From assembly GCA_022495995.1 (NCBI GenBank), contig JAFEMH010003627.1, positions 62,001 to 126,000 on the forward strand: a stretch of DNA of 64,000 nt, read 5' to 3'. The stretch comes from Adenophora triphylla var. japonica (Eukaryota; Streptophyta; Magnoliopsida; Asterales; Campanulaceae). A program made the translations under genes and the position numbers. How positions within the stretch are numbered: position 1 is the stretch's first letter; each line of letters opens with the position of its first letter. This document shows positions 55,600 to 64,000 of this stretch, in pieces. The notes under the pieces were generated by a model, which worked only from the letters and a program-made list of their open reading frames with translations, was not told the origin of the DNA and did no database searches.

Positions 55600-57112
55600 T
55601 GGACATCTGCTATGGAAGATGAAATTTCCTCTATGTATAAGAATCAGGTTTGGGAGTTGGTTGATCTTCCGCCTGGGCATAAGGCAATTGGAAACAAGTG
55701 GGTTTTCAAGGTCAAGCGCAAGGCAGACGGATCAATTGACAATTATAAGGCACGCCTTGTGGCGAAAGGCTATACCCAAAAGGAGGGTCTAGACTATGAA
55801 GAGACATTCTCCCCGGTGGTGGGATTTTCTTCAGTTTGCCTTATTCTCGCTATAGTAGCACATATGGATTCAGAACTTTTCCAAATGGATGTTAAAACTG
55901 CATTTCTCAATGAGGAACTAGGTGAAGAGATCTATATGACTCAACCAGAGGGTTTTGAAGTCAAGGAACATGAGCGCAAAGTGTGTCGCCTCAAACGTTC
56001 CATATATGGACTCAAGCAATCATCTGGACAGTGGTATATTCTCTTTCACCAAGCAATAACCTCAATTGACTTTGTGATGATTGAGGAAGACCATTGCGTG
56101 TATGTTAAACGGTCTAAGGGAAAGATCTTAATCTTATCATTATACGTTGATGATATACTACTTGATGGGAATGACATGGAGATGATAAATGCCACTAAAG
56201 AGTGGTTATCTTCATCATTCGAGATAAAAGACTTGGGTGAAGCAAATTATGTGCTTGGAGTTAAGGTCATTAGGGATCGTTCAAAGAAACTTCTTGGTTT
56301 GTCTCAAGAGACTTACATAAAGAGAGTTTTAGAACGTTTTGGCATGACTAACTCAAAATACGTTGTCACTCCAATGGAAAAAGGTTGTATCCTTAGTACA
56401 AGCAAATGCCCTAAGAATGAAGAAGAGAAGAATGACTAACACCCCTTATGCAGTGGCAGTTGGGTGCTTGATGTATGCGATGTTATGCACCCGTCCTGAC
56501 CTTTGTCATGCAGTTGGAATTTTAAGTAGATTCCAAAGCAACCCTGGCCCCGCACATTGGCAGGCAGTCAAGAGGGTTCTTTGCTATTTAAGCGGATCAG
56601 CAAATATGGTTCTTTGTTATCGAGGTGGGGACTTGAGCCTAAAAGGGTACACTGATGCGGATTGGGCTGGAGATGTAGATGAACGTAAATCTACTTCAGG
56701 TTATGCATTTCTGCTTGGTGGTGGAGCTATTTCTTGGAGTAGCAAGAAACAGGAAAGCATGTCCCTTTCCACGATGGAGTCAGAATACATTGCTTGCTCA
56801 GCAGCTGTTCAGGAAGCTGCTTGGTTAAGGAGGTTCTTACAACATCTTGATTTCACACCTAATGTGAATGGTCCTGTACTTATTAACTGTGATAGCATGG
56901 CTTCTTTAGGGTTTACCAAGGACCCTAAGTACAATAATAGGACCAAACACATTGACATTAAGTACCATTTCACTAGAGACATGATTACAGAAGGAAAGGT
57001 GGTTCTTAAGTATATTCCTACTGAGAGCATGTTAGCTGACCCTATGACTAAGCCTCTGACCAGAGAGACTTTTCAGAAACATATGACGTGTTTAGGGCTT
57101 CATAGGATTTGA
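55600..57112 (+). pseudogene. Reverse transcriptase and RNase H of element D
   Basis: RT: NYKARLVAKGYTQKEGLDYE, FQMDVKTAFLNEELGEEIYM, SIYGLKQSSGQWY and the catalytic YVDDILLDGND. A frameshift near 56420-56440 is followed by YTDADWAGDVDERKSTSGYA, SLSTMESEYIACSAA and RTKHIDIKYHFTRDM, with stop at 57110-57112. RNase H is otherwise complete. Confidence 0.9.
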
Positions 57113-58210
57113 TTAGTTATTTTTGAACACCTTGCAGACATTATAATATTCATTATTGTTTTGAATTTAATACATATTTTTTATTTTCATTCCTTGTTGA
57201 GTTTATGGGATGTTTATTGATTGAAAATTATGTGGTATACATTTTAATTAAAAAGATGTCTGAAGGACTAGAATTGGCCCTCTCACACGGGTAATTCGCC
57301 TTGTCATTATATGAGCGAGCAAGATGAGATAATATTGTATTTGACACTTAAAGGGGGTGGCAAATGACATTATAATATATCGCCTTAACATACTGTTAAG
57401 ATGAGACCTATTTTATATAGATCAATTCGAAGTGTTTGGTTCATAACTTCGAATGTCCTTGTGAAAGTCCGAATGTGAGACCTTAAAGAGGCACTATGAG
57501 AGTGACTGCTTTCGAGGACTCAGGTTAGATGCCATGAGGGCAACTAGACTATGATTCGTACGATGTTAGAGTATGACATGCCCAATTCGAGTGGGAGTTC
57601 CATCGTAGCATACATTTCATACTGTATGTGACTATAATTCGACCTCAGAAAGTGATTGAATGATCCCTGCTTCATCACTGTGTGAGTTCTAGTGATCAAT
57701 ATGTGATCACATTATGCCCTTTGTGACTTAGAACTATGTCGAGAATCCAAAGATTAATGATGCTACTTTGACATGCCGACCTAAGGGCTTTGCACTTACA
57801 GTCAGCCTCGCGGAGCATTGTTGGGAAAGCTGTTAAACTAAAGATAATTGGCATGAGGGTCTAAGGAAGATAATTATGATATACATCTCTGTTTAGTGAC
57901 TCAATGTCCGGACGATCATATTGAACACATGGTTCAAAAGGTTGATCTTGAGCACATAAACTGATTTGGGTTTAAACATCGTTTATGAGGGGTTAAAGAT
58001 GTTTAAATTGATGTAATCATAATGTCTGGGGCATAGATGAGTTTTTGACTAACAAGGATGTGCTATGTTGGTATATGGTATTTGATATAGCACTCCTACC
58101 CTTTTATACTTTTCTTGTCTGGTCACACGCCTCACTTCCTGTATGAAGAGATCAGTATTCAACGAGTCTTGAGAATGTATATGGCATATCCCATTTGACC
58201 GAGTGGGAGA
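57113..58210 (+). other. 3' UTR and polypurine tract of element D
   Basis: 1.1 kb without a supported frame, homologous to 46280-47377 in E. It contains a hairpin-prone cacgggtaattcgcc block seen three times in the window (39370 inverted, 46434, 57288). It ends GAGTGGGAGA (58201-58210), the polypurine tract. Confidence 0.8.
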
Positions 58211-58631
58211 TGTTAGACACGTGATTTATTATCCCTAACTAACTGATACGTTCAAACTGAGATAAGGGGAATTTGGAGGATAAGTCAAATAGAGACTCTT
58301 ATGTGAATGAGACTCTATAACTTAGTCCAACCAGTATTCTATAAATTAAGTCTCTATGGGAACCAACTTATAGAAAACACGTAATATTCCATATACTCCT
58401 CAGACTTATTGAGAAATACTATCTCTGGCAACCATCAAGTGCCTGGGATTTGAGAGTGGAACAACATTCAATATCCATCTTGTGATATTGAATCAGACAA
58501 GAAGAGGTGGTGATTGCAGAATCAAGACGATCGTGGTTCGTAGCACAAGCGAAATCTTCCGCACAACGAGCTTCGGATTTAATCTATAAGGTATTCCGAG
58601 AACTCGTAGATAACTTATGTGTTTTCCTTCA
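58211..58631 (+). repeat. 3' LTR of element D
   Basis: TGTTAGACACGTG...TTTTCCTTCA, 421 bp, directly followed by TIM44 coding sequence. Confidence 0.94.
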
Positions 58632-58851
58632 CTGATATTACTGTTGTACCCCCAAAGCAGTCACCATTGAATAAGAAGTGGGAGGCCTTTAAAGAAAAGG
58701 TTTAATTCATAGTCTGTTAATGTTAAAGTTGCTTACTTCTTGTATCTGATTCTCAATCGCAGTCGATTCTTTTTGTCTTTAGATGCAACGTCATCCAATG
58801 TTCAAGCGTGTCAGTGGGTTAAGTGAACCTGTTGGAAATAAGAGCCAGGAG
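58632..58851 (+). pseudogene. TIM44: TIM44 exon remainder, intron and next exon
   Basis: From 58632 the frame DITVVPPKQSPLNKKWEAF continues the 38486-38795 exon piece. It ends KEK at 58699 with donor GTTTAA. An 83 bp intron ends TCTTTAG at 58782. The exon 58783-58851 encodes MQRHPMFKRVSGLSEPVGNK then SQE, followed by donor GTACAT. This corresponds to the conserved plant TIM44 segment before the C-terminal membrane-binding domain. Splice sites look normal and phase 0, so decay is mainly by insertion. Later exons are not visible up to 61628. Confidence 0.82.
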
Positions 58852-59353
58852 GTACATTTCACTTGACAATTACTTCTCTTGATTCTCATCTTGCAGTTTA
58901 TCATTTATGCACTTGGTTTGCCATAGTTCTCTTAGAATGGGGATGTCACTTATATGTTTACTACTTATTGACGTGCTATATTTCTATAGTAGCTACAACA
59001 CCTCTGAATAGATGCTGAAGCTATTGAGGGGCGTTGTAAGCTAATTGGGCTTAAGTATACGTGTTCAAGGAGATTTTCACTGATGGGCAATTTAAAGAGT
59101 TGTCTAATTCCTGGTGAATTTGCAAGTTATACCAATTTCATGGGTATCATTTCTCTAATTTTGTTGCAGAAGTTAAGGTGCATTTATTTTGTGCTTAGTT
59201 GATATGGATTTACTAGTATGTGTTTAAAGTGGGTTTATTTCAGTTTGAATATGAAGTCCAAGTTGTTTTATTTGGTTGTATAGAATTACGAAGACATTAT
59301 TGTAAGTTATATACATCAATTCGGATTTTAGATTTCCTGTCATCAAAAATGCA
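58852..59353. other. Presumed TIM44 intron sequence
   Basis: It follows a splice donor and has no recognisable exon or element. The next conserved TIM44 segment is not found here. Confidence 0.5.
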
Positions 59354-59355
59354 TA

Positions 59356-59666
59356 CTCTCTCCGTCCTAGTTTAAGCTTCATCCTTTTTTTGGGGCCCAA
59401 ATATTAAGAAGAGAGTTATCTATAGTCAAAAGTAATGTGAGTGGAACAAGTGAGTGGAATTGACAAGTGGAGCCCACAATTTAAGTGTGTGAGTGGAATA
59501 AGTGAGCGAGATTGACAAGTGGGGCCTACAGTTTAAGTGCATGAGTGGAATAAGTGGGTGGGATTGGCAAGTGGGGCCCATAGTTTTAGCCATTTTTAGG
59601 AAAGCTGAAGCTTATAATGGACACCCTTTTGGATAAAAGGTGAAACTTAAACTGGGACTGAGGGAG
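59356..59666. mobile_element. Stowaway-type MITE
   Basis: 311 bp with terminal inverted repeats CTCTCTCCGTCCTAGTTTAA and its inverted partner ending ACTGGGACTGAGGGAG, flanked by TA duplications (59354-59355 and 59667-59668). This is the signature of Tc1/Mariner-related Stowaway elements. It has no coding capacity. The interior contains three tandem ~52 bp units. Confidence 0.9.
59437..59585. repeat. Three ~52 bp tandem units inside the MITE
   Basis: Each unit reads gagtggaa(t/c)aagtg...ttgacaagtgg(g/a)gcc...aagtg, diverged from each other by several bases. Confidence 0.85.
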
Positions 59667-59668
59667 TA

Positions 59669-60154
59669 TATAGCATCATCTTGTGTGAAATAGGAGTGAA
59701 TGTACTTTATTAGTTTGCTGATACTGTTCGAGGTTTTTTTTTTTTTTACTTTAGCTGTATGACTCTATCTGCTAAATAAATATGTTGTATGTATATGTTA
59801 ATTATTTTTCTTAGAGGGACGGGTACAAAATGATGTGTTACTATTTTATCGCAAATGTGTATTGTGTGATTATGAGATTTACAGGAAAATCTCCCTCAAT
59901 CAAACCTTCTAACAATCATTGTCTAAATTATGGAACAAATTGATATTTTGATACTCCCTTCCATAATGATAGTCTTATTTGACTAATCAAACATTTTAAC
60001 TACTTATTTTCACTATCATCACTAACGGTTAATGAGGTTTAATTATTACTTCATTACTTACTCTTCTTCCTTGGTTGTCTCTCCCTCTCCTCTCTCCCTT
60101 TTCTTCCTTGGTTGGCAAATTTTGAAGATCAATGATTTTACCATAACAAATAAC
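59669..60154. other. Non-coding stretch, possible MITE remnant
   Basis: No gene. Sequence from 59953 (tactcccttccataatgat) resembles the end of a Stowaway-like MITE, but no matching inverted end is visible. Confidence 0.4.
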
Positions 60155-61628
60155 CACTACAAAAAAAGATAGCTTTTGGGTCAACGGTTTTTGGGTCCAA
60201 GAAGCGGTCGACCTATATTTGTAAAAGAGGTCGGTGTTACACGGTCTCCAATATGCCAAAGGCGCGTCTTTGAAATTTTCCCAAAATTTTATCGAGCCAA
60301 AATATCCCAAATATTTCTACCCTATTTTCACCCACGTCTTTTTCTCCTGCACACACACACACACTCTCTCTCTCTCTATGGTTTCACAGCCCTAACAATT
60401 CCAATCATCAATTCAGTATGATTTTCAAGAAGACGGCTCATGATGGTGTGAATCTAATCTACGTCTCCTTCAGAGTCTCCATCTCTCTCCAAATTTTCAT
60501 ATTTAGCACTAACTAAGTAAGCCCTAATAATTTTGAGTAGCTATTTCATATGATTCTAAGCAAGAATCTCTCAGGTAACCCTATTATCATTGTTTGTACA
60601 AATATTTAGTTGTTAATTGTTCATTCTTCCCAATCCAGCAAACAATATTGTTTAGGTTTTGTCTATTTGCAAAGAGGACTCTTAACATTGTCGTTTGGAT
60701 CTTCAATCTCCGATGGCCCTCCGCTTTCCTTTCTTAATTTATCCCATTAGACCTCCAGATTTTCAATTTTTACTTGGTAAACAAATTTTTGATTTTGATG
60801 ATTTCAAGCCTCTTATTTTAAGGTTGATAAAAACTTTTAATTTCGCTTTAATACTTCGAGACCCTTATTTTAGGGGTAAATAATTTTGATTTTCGCTTTA
60901 ATTTACAGTATTCATCAAGCTGAAATCTATGATTCAAAAGTAGGGATAAAGCTTCTTGTGTCATGATCTGACCAAGGTAGAGAAATAAAGTTGTGATTCT
61001 GTTTTGTCTCATAATTTACTCAAGGAAGGCTAAGGTTTTATTTATTAAGTACTGTAATCATTAGGCTATCTTTAGAGAGAGAAAAATACCCAGAGGCAGA
61101 TTAATGGGGCATTATTTATTTGTGATGTTTAAGCTCTTCCTCTGGAATGCCTACAAGCTTACAATATAGAACAAGTGATTATGAGATTAGTTTACCATTG
61201 AACCCCACTGATTATAAGAAATAGAGATTGATTTTAGAAGTGAAATTTACTACCCGAAAGTCTGTAGTATATGAGCCTAAATGTCATGCTGAGAATGTAA
61301 AGATTGCTATAGAATTTTATTATGGAAGTTTATCACACTCTTAATGTAAATATATTGGTCTTGAGTTGGAACTGAGAATCAGTACTTTTGAGAATGTAGC
61401 TTTTGGTTTACTTATTCTTTTTTCCCCTCACATTTCTCATGCAGTTCAATTGATGCAGTGAGTACGACATCATTACTGTTAATTTGATCATCCGATTTGA
61501 GTTCTCAGCTCTTTATAATGGACTAGGAAGGTATGTTGATACCTTATAAATGAATTATAAGGTAGAGAATGTCAGTTGATTTAGTCTGGTACAAAGAATG
61601 CACTTTACATCCATGTTGGATTATATTT
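60155..61628 (+). mobile_element. One end of a CACTA (En/Spm) DNA transposon
   Basis: CACTACAAAAAAAGATAGCT at 60155 is the typical CACTA terminal sequence, followed by short repeated motifs with ggtcgacc/aagcggtc as in subterminal regions. No transposase is recognisable and no opposite CACTA end appears before the gypsy LTR at 61629, so the element is truncated or interrupted. A (CA)n(CT)n microsatellite lies at 60349-60377. The rest is featureless to me. Confidence 0.55.
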
Positions 61629-62485
61629 TGATGAGCCCGGACCAGCTGGACCGGGCCCACGCTCGGTCTGGTACAAGGAACCAGTGACGTGGCATTCCCT
61701 AGACCGTCAGAGTCAAGACCGCGGACAGATAGACCCCTGAGGTCAAGACCGCGCTCCTCTCCGCATCATCCTACTCCAGACCGAAGGGATCCTGACCGCT
61801 GGCTTGGTGGCCGCAGGAGGTATGACCGCTCCATCCGTGCCTGCGTCAAATACCTTTGACTGCGCCTAAGATGTTGATCACAGGCTCATACCTGCCTCCC
61901 GGTTATATCACCTGCCTCCCGGTTAAAAGCAAACCTTACTGAGCAAGTTAGCTTACTGGCTCTGACATGCAAGTTGCCGGCTCACTCCCATCGCATTCAA
62001 TGCGGCTCAGACAGGCGCCTACTATAGCATTAAATGTGCCGCGCCGAATACACGACTCCTATCCACATCAACGACATCCCCTCTGATAGTGAATCTTCCT
62101 TCCCTGACAGACCCAATCAGATGCGGACACGTGTAGGCGGTCAAATACCAAAGTGCCCTTTAGGGCTGACCTCATGGCTTACATCAGCGGGCAGCTCCTC
62201 ATTGCTTATAAATAGAAGACCTTTGTCCCCTTGGACAAGGTGAGTTCCATATATCCACTGTAAGCCAAATTGCTGTCAAACCCTACACACAACCATTCAA
62301 GGCATTCAAAGCCTTATATTACTCAGTATTCTTACTCTCACACCCGAGGGACTGAGTTGGAGTAACGTCCAACTTTGACCTTAATGGTGCTCTTTTGTGT
62401 TGTGTTCTAGGAAGATCAAGCCATAAAATATATTCTGGCAGATATCCTTGAGCCGCTCCTGACCCTAAATAGCTTGGCGTCATCA
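61629..62485 (+). repeat. 5' LTR of the gypsy element
   Basis: 857 bp from TGATGAGCCCGG to GGCGTCATCA, with inverted TGATGA/TCATCA ends. The upstream part is CpG-rich, with repeated GACCG motifs at about 61700-61830. The boundary is set by the primer site; the second LTR is not in the window. Confidence 0.7.
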
Positions 62486-62486
62486 G

Positions 62487-62504
62487 TGGTTCCATTGCCG
62501 GGAA
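62487..62504 (+). other. Primer binding site of the gypsy element
   Basis: TGGTTCCATTGCCGGGAA follows the LTR by one base. It starts TGG and has the tRNA-like CCGG core. It is not the initiator Met site of the Copia elements; I do not assign the tRNA. Confidence 0.65.
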
Positions 62505-62613
62505 ACATTTCATTTTGTTTCCTCGTTAAATCTTTGTTTTCAGACACCCCTCATGTTCTAAACATCTGACTGTCGAAAGGCTCTTCTTTTCAGTCATTTT
62601 TATTTTCTCAAAC

Positions 62614-63924
62614 ATGTCTAAAACCTTGGAGAATGCTGGTCATTTGACCATAGAGGAGGATAACCAGCCTACCCCTTCCCAAATCAATAGGGATAAGGCA
62701 ACTACCTCTGTTTTACAGAGAATGGGGGAAGGTTCTCAGCGCCAAAATAGCCTCTCCCCAGCTCAAAAGGTTTTACGCAGACTGGCAGAGGAAGCCCGAG
62801 CCGAAAACGCCCAGGCCCTCCTAAACAACAGCCCAAAAACTCCCCACAATCCTGCAAAAAATGCCTCCCCAAACACTCCTCTCTCCCCTAAACAAGTTCG
62901 GAAGAGGCAAGAAATCCTGGCCGCCAAATCCAAACTGGTGGCTGAGGCCATGGCCATCACTGACGCTCAGTTGGAGATGTTTGAGATAGAGGCAAATGGT
63001 GGAGTACCACTCCCACAAGGGTCCAAAATGTTCTCCCAATGAGCCCCTGCTAACTCGCTTGCTAGTCAAGCTAGGGGGGCAAAACGGAATGAACCAGCCC
63101 TAAATCGCGGTCAGGTGCCAAGACCCAGTGTGGTGCATGTAGAGGATAGCGAGGAAGTTGGGGAAGAGGCACAGTCTAATCGCCATGCGAGGTCCCAAGT
63201 CAGACCCTTGGCTGCGGCCAGGGAGAAGGCTGTGACTCTACGTGCCATAAAACAAAAGGTGGACAATCAAAGCCCCAAATTTGTCAAGTTTATGCAAGAG
63301 ATGTGGGAGACCCACCAGAAAACAGCCCAATGGTGTGGCCGCTTCATAGATGCCTTCAGCGATAAGATTGCTCGGGCACCCATTCAAAAGGGCAAACCCC
63401 ACCAGATGGAGACATACGATGGCTCTAAAAATGCCATGAGCCATATGGGGCAGTTCGAGGGACAGATGGCCCTATTTTCCTCAGATGAATTGGTCATGTG
63501 CAAGGCCCTGGCTGCAACCTTCACGGGCAAGGACTTATCATGGATGCTGACCCTCAAGCCCAGGTCCATAACAACCTACATCCAGTTCAGGCACTTATTC
63601 TTGAATGCATTTGCCGGGGCAGGCGAGCCCGCTACACCAAAGACAGATCTTGACCGTGTCAAGCAGGCTGATAACGAGACCACCAAAAGTTACATCTCGC
63701 GGTTCCAAAAAATGAGCGAGCAGATTGTGGATCTGGAGGAGGGTGATATCTGACTCTGCTTCGAGGGCGGTCTCAACTCCTCGTATTTAAAAATGAACTT
63801 TGCCTCCAACCGGACCAAGAGCGTGGAGGAAATGTACGAGAGGGCCTCTACCATTGCTTCTGCGGAAGAGCCCAATGTGGTCCCTGCCCGCGTCCCTGCA
63901 AAGGCTAGAATTAGTCAAGTCTAG
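62614..63924 (+). pseudogene. Gag of the gypsy element
   Basis: ATG 62614 opens MSKTLENAGHLTIEEDNQPT. One frame runs to the window end, broken only by TGA 63040, TGA 63751, TAG 63922 and two more stops beyond. The retrotransposon gag domain lies at about 63400-63800 (HMGQFEGQMALFSSDELVMC, LSWMLTLKPRSI, LFLNAFAGAG, SYISRFQKMSEQIVDLEEGD). It is the structural capsid protein. All visible stops fit C-to-T change of Gln or Arg codons. Confidence 0.85.
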
Positions 63925-64000
63925 GACACCACCCCGTAACCTGCCCGCATTAATAATTAGGGAAAAAACTGTGGCCGTGGTTCAGACAAACTCCGGAAAG

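Larger units (their letters stand above)
51317..58631 (+). mobile_element. Copia element D (7.3 kb)
   Basis: Both LTRs are 421 bp. Primer site, long leader, gag-pol and long 3' UTR are present. The right LTR ends directly on TIM44 exon sequence (CTGAT). The left LTR lacks its first T and abuts inverted LTR G, so there is no matching target duplication. Gag and pol carry stops at 53184, 53964, 54913 and 55597 and frameshifts near 54310 and 56420. I cannot assign the Copia lineage with confidence; it is not SIRE-like. Confidence 0.9.
61629..64000 (+). mobile_element. Ty3/gypsy retrotransposon, 5' end only
   Basis: LTR, primer site and gag in the plus orientation, running off the window. Base composition is clearly richer in G+C than its surroundings. 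Gag has in-frame stops, so it is inactive. Confidence 0.85.

Noticed and set aside
62763..63875. Several minus-strand frames opposite the gypsy gag
   Set aside because: Gag has family motifs on the plus strand; the others are complements with no recognisable features.

Overview
This window is nuclear DNA from a flowering plant, probably a eudicot with a repeat-rich genome. It is AT-rich. It is built almost entirely of LTR retrotransposons nested inside one another, and the only host coding sequence I recognise is three pieces of a gene for TIM44, the mitochondrial import motor anchor. I see no rRNA or tRNA gene, no CRISPR array and no bacterial operon. Every transposon reading frame is broken somewhere, so no element here is intact.

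Layout. (1) Positions 1-38485 hold one large Copia element, C (SIRE/Maximus-like). Its 5' LTR was hit twice by a second SIRE-like family. Copy A (1-9396, minus strand, 3' end outside the window) went in after TTCAT. Copy B (9726-25507, plus strand) is flanked by a perfect CATGT duplication. B carries a 2.9 kb solo LTR, X (16593-19471, duplication AACTT), at the end of its pol. C resumes at 25513 and ends at 38485. (2) At 38486-38795 a TIM44 exon piece follows directly. (3) Positions 38796-58631 hold a (CT)n(TA)n microsatellite and then a rearranged mass of related Copia elements. This is a mosaic E (38945-47782) with a nested minus-strand Copia F (40477-45433, duplication GCTTT), an inverted 5' half G (47783-51316), and a more complete plus-strand element D (51317-58631). 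(4) At 58632-58851 TIM44 resumes in the middle of the same codon series and has a normal 83 bp intron. (5) Downstream are a Stowaway-type MITE (59356-59666), one end of a CACTA transposon (60155 on), and the 5' end of a GC-richer Ty3/gypsy element (61629 to the window end).

How the parts work. Each Copia element follows LTR, primer site, gag, protease, integrase, reverse transcriptase, RNase H. A/B and C also carry a long accessory module after pol. In A/B this is a divergent pair: an antisense gene with its own TATA box and a sense env-like reading frame, separated by about 400-500 bp containing a perfect 16 bp palindrome. In C it is a single 3.2 kb env-like frame that appears to have its own TATA box, CT-rich leader and intron.

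Most unusual signal. Each SIRE-like family is peppered with its own short motif in LTRs, spacers and coding sequence alike. A/B carry the octamer TGACAGCT in both orientations. C carries the hexamer AACCGC about 51 times, nearly always on its sense strand and in all three codon phases. Neither motif is shared with the other elements in the window as far as I can read. This looks like nucleotide-level, element-specific addressing, possibly by a host or self-encoded DNA- or RNA-binding factor.
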